From: JADHUC01 sp964617665 | Lineage (GTDB): Bacteria; Planctomycetota; Planctomycetia; Pirellulales; Pirellulaceae | Direction: 5' to 3' | Assembly: GCA_964617665.1 (NCBI GenBank) | Contig: CAZUAH010000016.1 | Coordinates: 1-61,825 of the forward strand | Length of the DNA stretch: 61,825 nucleotides | Part shown: piece after piece, positions 35,061 to 45,949 of the stretch | Position numbering within the stretch: the first letter of the stretch is position 1 | Layout: every line of letters begins with the position of its first letter | Notes under the pieces: generated by a model | The model's database searches: none | What the model saw: only the letters and a program-made list of their open reading frames with translations | What the model was told of the DNA's origin: nothing | Position numbers and translations under genes: made by a program

Positions 35061-38000
35061 TGGGGCGGAGCGGGGTTGTAATCCGTTGGGCGGCCGTGCT
35101 GGGCGGCGCGGCTGTGCTGTGCGCGGTGATCGGCGCGCGCGGGCAGGAGCGGTTTCCTGCGACTAACGAGGGCGCACGGCTTGATAGGGCGGGCACGCTG
35201 AGCGATGCGACGCCTCCGTCGCCTTTCGCCATTCTGACAAGTCGGCGATGGGCTCACGGTTTGGCGTATGAACGCGAGAATCTCAAGCCGGTACCCAATC
35301 CGCATCCGGCACCCGAGCCGAATCCGCGGCGTGATCACCCCTACGACATTGCGATCAATCACCAGGGAACCAAGGTCTATGTGGCCCTGCAGGGATCGGA
35401 GCTTGAACCGGGCAGTGAAGTGGCGGTCTACGGCGTTGCCCAAGACAAGATTGTGAAGCGATTCGCGCTCAAGCCAGCTGACGAACCCGGACCGCCAGGA
35501 TCGAGCCCGTATCGGCTGAACATGCACCCCGGTGGCCGTTTCATGCTGGTGGCGAATCGCTATTCGAACTTCATCAGCGTGGTTGATACCGTTGTCGATG
35601 AGGTCACCGGCGAAATCCCGGTCGACTTCTATTGCCAGGGGATCACGTTCAGCCGCGACGGACGCTCGGCCTATGTCGCGAACCGGTACCTCGATCAGGT
35701 CTTCATACTCGATATCGATACGGAGGGTCCGCGTTTCAAGGCATCGATGCGCGTGCTCGGCGGGGTCGACGAGGACGGCTTCTTTGACGAGGGCGGAGTT
35801 CACCGCGTGCTGGTGAACCGTTGCGGTGCTGTTTCCTGTCACGACAAGGCACGCGGCGGATTGGTGACCAGTGAAGACGCCTTGGCGACATTCCATTCCG
35901 TGTTGGAGCACATAGCGCCTGGTGATGCCGCGGCGAGCCGCCTTCTGCGGGCGACGGTACGCACACGATACGGCGGTTATGCCGACATGACGCCTGAGTA
36001 CCAGAGCCACAATTTCGGCACGGTGGTCTTCCAGAGACCGAGCGAGGATCCTGACTACTGCAAGATCGCCGAATGGATCAACGCGGGCGGGCCGGGGCCG
36101 GGTATGCCGGTCGGCAACCTGCGCAGCAAGCCCAAACTGAGCGCGTTGACTACGGACGGGAGGTATCTGTTCGTCGGCAACACCGGTACGCAGGATGTGT
36201 CGATCATCGATTTGGAGCAGGGCAAGGAGGTCGGCGGCATCTACATCCAGAACGTTGTCAACGACCTCCGCATGTACCGATCAGCCGAGACCGAACGTGA
36301 CTATCTGCTGATCACAACCGAGGGAATCGGATTCGGGACCGTCAAGGAGCGTGCGCCGTACACCGGCGAGTCTTGGGACCGATCCAATGCCGGCGCCCAC
36401 TATTCGCTCTGGCGCGACACTAGCACAATGAAACGGCTGCCGCGCGATGAACAGATTGTCCTTGGGCCTTTCGATGCAGTGGACGGTACCGCGGAAATCA
36501 AGTTCCGTGACATCCAAAACGATGTCGTCTTCGTCGACGTCAGTGCCTTGAGGATTCCCGAAGAGGTGAGTGACAGTGGGCCAGAGTATCTCTTGAGTCC
36601 GAATAAGTACGAGTCCCATCGCGCGTGGGTGCGCTACACATCGGATACAGCCGAAGCGACGTACGGCGATATCAAGGGGGATATTCCGCCTGACCTGATG
36701 CGCGTTGTGGGTGCGTTTCCGGAGAAAATGGCGATCGTCGGCGACCGCTTGTTCGTCTCGATGCAGTGCAGCAATCAGGTGCAGGAGTGGCGGATCAACG
36801 CGACCGCTTCCGATCCGAGCGACTACCTCGTACCGACCGCAGTGTACGACACGGGCTACCAGCCGATTGGAATCGCTGCGGGGCAACCGGGTACGCCGGC
36901 CGAAGGCAAGGTGTTCGCGGCGAATTTCCTCAGCGGTTCGATCTCGATCATCGATACCGCGGCCCGCACGTCGCACGAAGTGATCGTGGATCCATCGGTC
37001 GAGCGGGTGCCGGTTCCGGCAACTAGCGCCGAGCGAGGCGAAATCCTGGCTCACACTGCCCTGTTCTCGTCCGATCAGGATACATCCTGTTTCCACTGTC
37101 ACTATCTTGACATGGGGGACGGAAGACCGTGGGGTGTGAGTCAGGTGTTGGGCCAGGAGTTCCTGTCACCCGATGACGAGCAGGGTCATTTGGTCATTGG
37201 CGGCACGATGAGTGTACCGCAGATGCGCGGCTTGTTCGGCATTCAGCCGTTCTTCTTCGAGGGTGTCATCTCCGGCTACGAGCCACGCTCGATGATCATG
37301 GAGCATTGTCCGTCCGACGATTTCGCACGCCCAAATCCGCACGGCGACTTCACCCACATCGCCGCCCACTACGCTATGGAGGGCACGGACGACGTTCAGT
37401 CGAAGATGGAAACGAAAGTCCAGTACGACTCGTCGAACGAGGAACGACGGGACGAGATGTTCCGCCAAATGTCCATGCGGTTGTTCGGCAAGGCGTTCAA
37501 GTTGCGCGATTTTCAGCGTCTGGTGGGCGAGTGGCAAGTGCACGAGCCGCGACTACTGCCCAATCCGTTCGATCCAACCAACCGGTCGATTGTCCGGGGC
37601 AAGCTGCTGTTCGAAGATCCGCAAGTTGGGTGCGTGTCGTGCCATCCGCCGCCGCATTTTGCCAAGAAGGACTTCCCCGGCTTGAAGAATCAAGCCATGC
37701 CATCGCAGGTGATGTTCTCGGTTCGCGATGGTTCGTTCACGCTGATGAGCAAGAACCGCGAGGACTTCGTTAACGGGATTTTGCGAGACCTCGAGCCATG
37801 GGATATGGGCCGTGCCGAGGAACGGCAAGGGCTGTTTACGGTGTTCCCACTGCGCGGCCTCTGGGATCGGCCACCCGTCTTCCTGCATAACGGCATGGCT
37901 CGCAACATGCGAGAGGTTGTCTGCGCACCGGGCCACCCTGCCCTGCGGAAATACAAATACGAGCCGCTGATCGGCGGTCGTCCGGAGCGTCCTGGCAAGA

Positions 38001-38170
38001 AGGAAGTCGGACAAAATATGACAATGGTGGCGGCGACGCGTGAGCCCAAGAAAGTGCAACTGCACATCGCGTCAGGGGCTAGGATTGGATTCGACACGCA
38101 TGGCGGTACCTCGCACCTGACTCGCCAACAGATTGACGACTTAGTCAACTTCTTAAACTCCATCGAATGA
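35060..38170 (+). CDS. Large beta-propeller/multiheme cytochrome fusion
   Basis: About 1,036 residues with a cleavable signal (VLGGAAVLCAVIGARG). It combines YVTN-type propeller blades with heme-binding segments: a CX4CH motif (CGAVSCH, about residue 254) inside the propeller, and CXXCH motifs CFHCH (about 676) and CVSCH (about 857) in a C-terminal peroxidase-like part ending with FLHNGMARNMREV. The ATG at 35060 overlaps the preceding stop by one base (TGATG). It looks like an enlarged relative of the 33129 gene product. The next gene overlaps its stop by four bases (ATGA). Function: extracytoplasmic redox chemistry, substrate unknown. Confidence 0.85.
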   Translation: MGRSGVVIRWAAVLGGAAVLCAVIGARGQERFPATNEGARLDRAGTLSDATPPSPFAILTSRRWAHGLAYERENLKPVPNPHPAPEPNPRRDHPYDIAINHQGTKVYVALQGSELEPGSEVAVYGVAQDKIVKRFALKPADEPGPPGSSPYRLNMHPGGRFMLVANRYSNFISVVDTVVDEVTGEIPVDFYCQGITFSRDGRSAYVANRYLDQVFILDIDTEGPRFKASMRVLGGVDEDGFFDEGGVHRVLVNRCGAVSCHDKARGGLVTSEDALATFHSVLEHIAPGDAAASRLLRATVRTRYGGYADMTPEYQSHNFGTVVFQRPSEDPDYCKIAEWINAGGPGPGMPVGNLRSKPKLSALTTDGRYLFVGNTGTQDVSIIDLEQGKEVGGIYIQNVVNDLRMYRSAETERDYLLITTEGIGFGTVKERAPYTGESWDRSNAGAHYSLWRDTSTMKRLPRDEQIVLGPFDAVDGTAEIKFRDIQNDVVFVDVSALRIPEEVSDSGPEYLLSPNKYESHRAWVRYTSDTAEATYGDIKGDIPPDLMRVVGAFPEKMAIVGDRLFVSMQCSNQVQEWRINATASDPSDYLVPTAVYDTGYQPIGIAAGQPGTPAEGKVFAANFLSGSISIIDTAARTSHEVIVDPSVERVPVPATSAERGEILAHTALFSSDQDTSCFHCHYLDMGDGRPWGVSQVLGQEFLSPDDEQGHLVIGGTMSVPQMRGLFGIQPFFFEGVISGYEPRSMIMEHCPSDDFARPNPHGDFTHIAAHYAMEGTDDVQSKMETKVQYDSSNEERRDEMFRQMSMRLFGKAFKLRDFQRLVGEWQVHEPRLLPNPFDPTNRSIVRGKLLFEDPQVGCVSCHPPPHFAKKDFPGLKNQAMPSQVMFSVRDGSFTLMSKNREDFVNGILRDLEPWDMGRAEERQGLFTVFPLRGLWDRPPVFLHNGMARNMREVVCAPGHPALRKYKYEPLIGGRPERPGKKEVGQNMTMVAATREPKKVQLHIASGARIGFDTHGGTSHLTRQQIDDLVNFLNSIE

Positions 38171-39228
38171 ACATCAGACGCAGTAGTTTGTTAGTGCTTG
38201 TTGCCGTGATTGCGGTGGTCGGTGCGACCGTTGCCGTTGTGTGGATGCAGGGCAATAAGGAAACGGTATCGGAACCCCAAGCCGAGCCGGAGGTCCGCAG
38301 ATCGCACGAAATCGTCCATGAACAAGACGGCGCCACGATGGTGGTCATACCCGCGTGCGAGTTCATCATGGGAACCGAGGAATTGCATTCGGACACGCCA
38401 AAGGAACCACTAGGAGCTGAGCCGCTGAAGCCGGACGACGTGTTGTTGGCGCGAGCCTACCCGGATTGGCTGCATGAAGACGAACGCCCCCAACGAACGG
38501 TGAGAATACGGTCTTTTGCCATCGACAAGCACGAAGTGACAAACGCCCAGTATCGCCGGTTTCTGGATGCGATAGCCGATTCGGGTGACAAAGCCTACCG
38601 TCATCCGGATCAACCAACGGGCAAAAGCCATACGCCTCGATACTGGCGTCAGTACAACCCGCTGTTGGCCAGTGCCGAATACCGCCGGATCGTGCCTTTC
38701 GACGAGGAGACTTTCACTGCCGACGACAAGCCCGTGGTCGGCATCGACTGGTTCGACGCCTATGCCTACGCCAAATGGGCGGGCAAACGACTGCCGACCG
38801 AAGCCGAGTGGGAACTTGCCGCGCGCGGCACGGACGGACGCCGATGGCCGTGGGGTGATGAATGGTATTGGGGGCGATGCAACACGGGCGGCGAGAAAAA
38901 GGGTGTCGACATAAGCTCGCGGGGCCGCGACAAAGACGGCTACATCTACGCCGCTCCGGTTGGAACGTATCCCGAAGGCAATAGCCCATTCGGATGCTGC
39001 GACATGGCGGGCAACGTGGCCGAGTGGTGTGCTGATTGGTACCAAGCCGACTATTACGAAAACGCACCAAGTGACAATCCGCGCGGGCCGGCGAAAGGCG
39101 AACACCGCGTTGTTCGTGGCGGCAGTTCGCAGCGCGGGCCCAACAGTGTTCGATGTGCGAAACGTGCGTCGTACGAGCCCGAGTTTAGGAACTTCACGCT
39201 GGGGTTTCGTTGCGCAAAGGACCTCTGA
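38167..39228 (+). CDS. SUMF1-fold protein lacking the FGE cysteines
   Basis: A 353-residue protein with an N-terminal transmembrane anchor (LLVLVAVIAVVGATVAVVW) and a formylglycine-generating-enzyme-like domain: EVTNAQYRRFL, RLPTEAEWELAARG, the CCDMAGNVAEWCADW segment and the closing VVRGGSSQR...GFRCAKD. In active FGE two cysteines follow the GGS motif; here that place reads SQRGPNSV, so formylglycine formation is not expected. The fold may act as a binding or maturation partner, like NirV beside copper nitrite reductase. It overlaps the upstream gene by four bases and is followed after three bases by a second SUMF1 gene. Confidence 0.88.
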   Translation: MNIRRSSLLVLVAVIAVVGATVAVVWMQGNKETVSEPQAEPEVRRSHEIVHEQDGATMVVIPACEFIMGTEELHSDTPKEPLGAEPLKPDDVLLARAYPDWLHEDERPQRTVRIRSFAIDKHEVTNAQYRRFLDAIADSGDKAYRHPDQPTGKSHTPRYWRQYNPLLASAEYRRIVPFDEETFTADDKPVVGIDWFDAYAYAKWAGKRLPTEAEWELAARGTDGRRWPWGDEWYWGRCNTGGEKKGVDISSRGRDKDGYIYAAPVGTYPEGNSPFGCCDMAGNVAEWCADWYQADYYENAPSDNPRGPAKGEHRVVRGGSSQRGPNSVRCAKRASYEPEFRNFTLGFRCAKDL

Positions 39229-39231
39229 CCG

Positions 39232-40371
39232 ATGCAATGGACAGTACTAATTGCCATGCTGACATCGGTGCCAGCCGGTGCGGATGCGGTCGCCGAACCG
39301 CCCGAGGGTATGGTGCTTGTGCCGGGTGGCGAGTTCGTCATGGGCAATGACGATGGCAACTTCGACGAGCTGCCGGCACATCGAGTGCGCATCTCGGCAT
39401 TCTACATCGATCGTTGTGAAGTGACCAACGCACAATTCGCCAAGTTTGTCCGTGAAAGAAAGAGCTTCGACAGCATCCAAGGTTCGTGGTTCAGCAGTAG
39501 CGTGGAAGGATGCCTCGACCTGATCGGTCATTACCGGAATCGCCATGAAACAACGCTCGACCAGTTTTCGGTGTCCGCGGCAGAAGATGACGATCAACGC
39601 AGACGTAACCGTGTCGATGCAGCTCGATGGAATTCGGCGATCCAGTCGCTTCGTCACATGTTTGCCGGTGGCGGCGAGTCGTCTGGGGATCTGACGGTCG
39701 AGCAAGTTGCCTCGCAATCCGCGGTGAAGGGGTTGGTGGAATCGCAAGCGGCATATCCGGTTCGCAATGTTACGTGGCACGATGCGCAGGCGTACGCGCG
39801 CTGGGCGGGCAAACGACTACCTACCGAGGCCGAATGGGAGAAGGCGGCGCGCGGCACGGACGAGCGTCTTTATCCGTGGGGCAACGCGTGGTCGCGCGAT
39901 CGTTGTCGTAACGGTCTGGAACCGCCCCAAGCCGCCATCTTCGACCCTCACTGCTCCGGCCGGCGAGATACTGCTGGCAATGGTGCCAAGACCGGTCCGG
40001 CGCCCGTTGGCAGCTATCTTGACGGCACCAGCCCATATGGTTGCTTGGATATGGCTGGGAACGTCTGGGAATGGACTGCCGATTGGTATGGCGAGCACTA
40101 CTATGCTCGATCGAAAGGTGCCGAGGATCCAGCAGGGCCGGATGGCCTCCCAAATGGCCAATTGCCGCGGCCCTATTCCGAAAGCGACAAACTACGTGCA
40201 CCCGAGCAGGGCAGAGCAACCAACACACGCAAGGTAATCCGTGGCGGCGGGTGGTCCGGCCCGGAAGTCCGATCGCGTTTTGACGCTCGCACAACGAGGC
40301 GTCTGTGGAGCAATCCTTCGTGTTGGCACCCGGACGTGGGGTTTCGGTGTGTGAAGCAGGTCGGACAGTAG
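39232..40371 (+). CDS. Second SUMF1-fold protein, exported
   Basis: A 379-residue protein with a short cleavable signal (MQWTVLIAMLTSVPAGADA) and a SUMF1/FGE-like domain: MVLVPGGEFVMG, EVTNAQFAKFV, KRLPTEAEWEKAARG, YGCLDMAGNVWEWTADW, VIRGGGWSGPEVRSRFDAR. The paired catalytic cysteines of FGE are absent (Trp-Ser-Gly-Pro-Glu in that place). A residue block of about 80 positions between the first and second conserved parts is larger than usual. It starts three bases after the previous stop, so the pair is surely cotranscribed. Two non-catalytic SUMF1 proteins closing a cytochrome operon suggests they scaffold or help assemble the redox proteins. Confidence 0.87.
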   Translation: MQWTVLIAMLTSVPAGADAVAEPPEGMVLVPGGEFVMGNDDGNFDELPAHRVRISAFYIDRCEVTNAQFAKFVRERKSFDSIQGSWFSSSVEGCLDLIGHYRNRHETTLDQFSVSAAEDDDQRRRNRVDAARWNSAIQSLRHMFAGGGESSGDLTVEQVASQSAVKGLVESQAAYPVRNVTWHDAQAYARWAGKRLPTEAEWEKAARGTDERLYPWGNAWSRDRCRNGLEPPQAAIFDPHCSGRRDTAGNGAKTGPAPVGSYLDGTSPYGCLDMAGNVWEWTADWYGEHYYARSKGAEDPAGPDGLPNGQLPRPYSESDKLRAPEQGRATNTRKVIRGGGWSGPEVRSRFDARTTRRLWSNPSCWHPDVGFRCVKQVGQ

Positions 40372-40387
40372 GGGCCGCCTGCCCGAG

Positions 40388-42036
<1,649 letters not shown>

Positions 42037-42040
<4 letters not shown>

Positions 42041-42654
42041 CCAAAATATATCTGTTGGCGCACTCAATGAACCGGTTTCAGAGCGACTTTGCCTTTGCTG
42101 GCACCCACGTGACTAAGCCGGTATGTGTTGCCTGCGAACGGAACATGAATGACACTACTTCCCCGCTGCTTTACTATTGGGATGACGAGTTCGGAACACC
42201 GGAACTGTCGATGAGTCGCGGTCACAGCTGCTTTTGGGGAAGCATGCGACTAATGGTGAATTCGGACGGAAGGACGGTCCTGGAGGCACTCGGCTTGCCG
42301 TTTGATTTTCTGCCCACACAGGAGGTGAGGACTGAGTTGGTCGGAGAAGAACTGATAGTTGAAAACTTGCCTCGTACCGGAAACGAGTTTTTCTGGGCGA
42401 GGCCAACAAATGTGGCAGATGCAGACTCCGACAGAAGCGATAACGATGTTTGTGGCCAATGCAGAAAGTTCACTAGACAGCCTCGGCAACTAACGCGGCT
42501 GAAAGTTCCCCAAAGCGATGCCACCTCAGAAGGTGTGTTCACAGTGCGCCAGAATCATGGCGAACCTATGTTCGTGGCACAGGACACGAAGGCATTGCTT
42601 AGTCAAAGCAATTTGGTCGGGATTGGATTCTATCCCGCTGGAATGATCATTTAG
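42037..42654 (+). CDS. Double-CXXC immunity protein, SitI-like
   Basis: A 205-residue cytoplasmic protein with two CXXC pairs, C30-V-A-C33 and C139-G-Q-C142, which probably bind one zinc ion, and a C-terminal segment MFVAQDTKALLSQSNLVGIG. This layout fits the double-CXXCG family of Myxococcus xanthus known as SitI immunity proteins, which neutralise SitA toxins. Its ATG overlaps the toxin stop (ATGA), the usual arrangement for a toxin and its antidote. The frame could open 12 bases earlier at a TTG, but the overlap start is better. Assignment to SitI is from memory of the family motifs, so moderately sure. Confidence 0.72.
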
Positions 42655-42878
42655 ACTGCTGCGGGGGATCCGGTTCGCGGGCAGGGCAGGGCCACTATCG
42701 ATTTGACACAACGGGTCTTGAGGTCAGACCTACGCTGAGCATTTGCGGGCCGAACATGCGGCAGAAGTCCCGGGATCAGAGCGTCACCAGCCTTTGGCGT
42801 TGCGACGCAAGGCAACATTCCAACTCTCCCCTAAACGCCGCCATTTCACAAACCGCGAGGAAGATCTAGGAGAAACTA

Positions 42879-44528
42879 GTGTCGTCTCTTACAAGAACAT
42901 CGTATGACGAGGTTCCGTATGCGAGTCATCCGTTTGCTCAGTCGCATCCGAATCGGTTGGCGACGGTGGCGGCTTTGTTTGGGATGGCGCCGGCGGCGGT
43001 GGAGCGGTGCCGGGTGTTGGAATTGGGGTGTTCCACCGGCGGTAATGTGATTCCGTTGGCTGTGCAGTTTCCCGAAAGCGAGATCGTCGGAATCGATGCT
43101 TCCGGGCGGCAGGTGGCGGATGGACAGGGCGTAGTCGAGGCGTTGGGATTGAAGAACATCCGGCTCGAACACCGAGACATCCTGAACGTGAGCGAGGATT
43201 TTGGCCAGTTCGACTACATCATTACCCACGGTGTCTACAGTTGGGTGCCCGACCAGGTCCAGGACAAGATCCTCGAAATCTGCGACCAGAACCTCGCGCC
43301 GAATGGCGTGGCGTACATCAGCTACAACACCTATCCCGGCTGGCGTATGCGCGGCATGATCCGCGACGTGATGGTGTATCGGGGCGCGTTCTTCGATCAA
43401 CCCCCGGAGCGCGTACACGAAGCCAGGGCGCTGTTGGATTTCCTGGCCCATGCCGTTCCTACCGAGAACAACGCGTACGGGATTCTGCTGGCCGACGAGT
43501 TGAATCTATTGAGGGACAAAGAGGACTCGTATCTGTTTCACGAACACCTGGAGGACAACAACGCGCCGGAGTATTTCTACCAGTTCATGGAGCGGGCCGC
43601 GGGCAAGGGGCTGCAGTACTTGGGCGAGGCGGACTTCAGCAGCATGTCGGCCGGCAATTTCCCGCCGGAGGTCGAGGCGACCCTGCGTCGTCTGGCGGCC
43701 ACCACCCGAACGTTCAATCCGCTCACCCCAGCGTTGTCCGAGCGAGCCCAGAATGACGCCTCGGACATTGTCCAGATGGAGCAGTACATGGACTTCGTGC
43801 GCAACCGGATGTTTCGGCAGACGCTTCTATGCCATGGGGATATCCAACTCGAGCGCGAGATCCCGCCGGAGCGGATCTTCGATATGCACGTGGCCACATC
43901 GGCCAAACCGGAGGATCCCGATCTGGACATCCGGTCGTGGGACCGCGTCACTTTTCGCCGCCGGGGATCCACGCTGACCACGGTCGAGCCGCTGGTCAAG
44001 GCCGCCGTGTTGCACTTGAGCCAAGCATGGCCGGAGCCGGTCGCATTTCGCCAACTTCTGGCCGCAGCACGGGCCCGCTTGCATGACGGCCCCATGATCG
44101 TCGGCTCCAACTCGGCGGATCGCGAGGCCCAGGCACTAGCCAAACCGTTGATTCGCTGCTACGCGACCACGCACATCGATCTATCCGTACGGCCCGCAGC
44201 CTTCACCTTGCAGGTCGCCCCGCAACCGGTCGCTTCCCGCCTGGCTCGGCACCAGACGCTGGATTCCGACTTCGTCACAAATCTGAAGCACGAGTCGGTC
44301 CCGCTGAACGACCTGGAACGGCACTTGGTGCAGAACATGGACGGCACCAACGATTGGGACGCGCTGGTGGAAATACTCGCCCGCGAGGTCGCCGGAGGAC
44401 GTTTGGTGGTACTGGACGGCGGACAGCCGGTCGCCGACCCAGATCGAGCCCGCCAGATCATCGTGCAAATCCTGGAAGAAGTCCTCAACGGCCTCGCCCG
44501 AAAATGCCTGCTGTCGCCCGCAGAATGA
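42879..44528 (+). CDS. SAM-dependent methyltransferase with regulatory domain
   Basis: A 549-residue cytoplasmic protein. The N-terminal half is a class I methyltransferase: VLELGCSTGGN (SAM loop), EIVGIDAS (acidic end of strand two) and the FDYIITHGVYSWV segment. This is followed by a methyltransferase regulatory domain (about residues 190-300) and a C-terminal helical part. Proteins with this arrangement are widespread and their substrate is unknown. The start is a GTG with AGGAG nine bases upstream. It lies 224 bases after the immunity gene and is probably a separate unit. Confidence 0.87.
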   Translation: MSSLTRTSYDEVPYASHPFAQSHPNRLATVAALFGMAPAAVERCRVLELGCSTGGNVIPLAVQFPESEIVGIDASGRQVADGQGVVEALGLKNIRLEHRDILNVSEDFGQFDYIITHGVYSWVPDQVQDKILEICDQNLAPNGVAYISYNTYPGWRMRGMIRDVMVYRGAFFDQPPERVHEARALLDFLAHAVPTENNAYGILLADELNLLRDKEDSYLFHEHLEDNNAPEYFYQFMERAAGKGLQYLGEADFSSMSAGNFPPEVEATLRRLAATTRTFNPLTPALSERAQNDASDIVQMEQYMDFVRNRMFRQTLLCHGDIQLEREIPPERIFDMHVATSAKPEDPDLDIRSWDRVTFRRRGSTLTTVEPLVKAAVLHLSQAWPEPVAFRQLLAAARARLHDGPMIVGSNSADREAQALAKPLIRCYATTHIDLSVRPAAFTLQVAPQPVASRLARHQTLDSDFVTNLKHESVPLNDLERHLVQNMDGTNDWDALVEILAREVAGGRLVVLDGGQPVADPDRARQIIVQILEEVLNGLARKCLLSPAE

Positions 44529-44783
44529 TCGCGGAATCCTTGGGAATTGAACTCAGATCTGAAGACGGCGACCGGCCCAGAAGTCCAATCGCCCTTCGAT
44601 GTCTGGGGAAAATAGCCAGGAAGAGTATGTTGCTTCCCTTCTGGAGCACTGGTTGGTCCGGCCGGTTTTGTTGACGGCAATGCATAAATGACCATAGAAT
44701 GGTCAATGTAGGAAGCTTCGAAAGCCGATGGCACAAGCGCTACCGGATCGCGCAGGGGCAAATGCCGCGGAACGGAGGAGAGA

Positions 44784-45929
44784 ATGATGTCACCAGGACG
44801 CATTTTGATATTGGCGGCGGTCGTCTTGTTTGCAGCGCTGCCGCACACGGGCTACGCCCAGTTCGGAAATGGATCGCCTCAGAATTGGCAATCCTACGGA
44901 ACCGGCGGGTCCTACGGCGGCTTCTACAACGGTTACAACGGTGGCGTGCCGGGAATGGGCTATAATCCGGGCAATATGAGTATGGTGATCAGCCAGACGC
45001 AGCAGAACCACGAACAGATTGCCGACCTGTTGGACCAATTGCGGCGCATGCAAGGCAATCAGGTGCAGGTTACCGCGCCATTCCATTCGCTGAACGATAG
45101 CTACTACGAACGTATTGGCGTTGACTTCGACTTCAGCTTCAAACCGGGAAGAGGTGTTGTGGGCTTGGATCAGTTCGGCAATCCAACCCCTGATGGCCGA
45201 GTCCATTTCAATCAGGGCAGTTTCGATTCTGCGATACCGCAGTTCGGCGGATATGACCCGGCGGCGGACGCCACGTTTGGTATTGGGATCGGCGGTGCCA
45301 AGTTGCGGTTCGCGTTGGGGCAGGGCAGCAATCGCAGCCACGTCATGCAAGCTCCAACCGTTGTGATGCACGACGGCCAAAGAGGCTTTGTCAGTGACAC
45401 GTCACTACGTCCGTTCGTTACCAGCGTGATTCCTGTCGTGGGAGCGGGCATGCCTATGATGCAGCCATCGCCGCCGATCAGTCCTGTGAAACAAGCACTC
45501 GCTCGAATGGAAGCCGAAAAGAAGCTTGACGGGCAGCGTCAACAGAGAGCGGAACGAGAGGTTCCTCGCGAGCAAGTTCGTGTGGATCCGTTCGGCGACC
45601 CTGTGATGCCAGAACGTGACGACGCTCTACTGCTGGGCAAGGATAGACCGGCGCCGGTCAGTGATGATGAGCCGCTCATTCTGAAAGGCTCTTCCGGGGC
45701 GGGCGAGGCGAATCCATCCGACGAGAGCGCTGAAGACGAACGTGCGGATCAGGCAGCGTTGGACACGGCTCGACAAGATGAGGTGCGCTCGCGCATCATA
45801 CAAGCACGAGGCTACGAAGACGCAGGCAAGTTGGGAATTGCCAAGATCTACTATCAACAGGCTGCAGCGCGTGCCGATGGCGAGTTGAAGAAGGAACTGC
45901 TTGAGAAGATCCAGTCGCTCGGTAACTAG
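44784..45929 (+). CDS. Shortened secretin-like exported protein
   Basis: 381 residues with a signal peptide (ILILAAVVLFAALPHTGYA) and a Gly/Tyr/Asn-rich spacer. The segment NHEQIADLLDQLRRMQGNQV, then SYYERIGVDFDF, and later MQAPTVVMHDGQRGFV and RPFVTSVIPVVGAG match short motifs of GspD/PilQ-type secretins of planctomycetes as I remember them. But the beta-barrel-forming end is missing; in its place is a charged linker and a helical tail (GYEDAGKLGIAKIYYQQAAA) like one TPR unit. It is thus secretin-derived rather than a working pore. A GGAGG site precedes the tandem ATGs. 20 bases separate it from the zinc peptidase gene. Confidence 0.65.
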   Translation: MMSPGRILILAAVVLFAALPHTGYAQFGNGSPQNWQSYGTGGSYGGFYNGYNGGVPGMGYNPGNMSMVISQTQQNHEQIADLLDQLRRMQGNQVQVTAPFHSLNDSYYERIGVDFDFSFKPGRGVVGLDQFGNPTPDGRVHFNQGSFDSAIPQFGGYDPAADATFGIGIGGAKLRFALGQGSNRSHVMQAPTVVMHDGQRGFVSDTSLRPFVTSVIPVVGAGMPMMQPSPPISPVKQALARMEAEKKLDGQRQQRAEREVPREQVRVDPFGDPVMPERDDALLLGKDRPAPVSDDEPLILKGSSGAGEANPSDESAEDERADQAALDTARQDEVRSRIIQARGYEDAGKLGIAKIYYQQAAARADGELKKELLEKIQSLGN

Positions 45930-45949
45930 GGATGGTGAAGAAATAGAAA

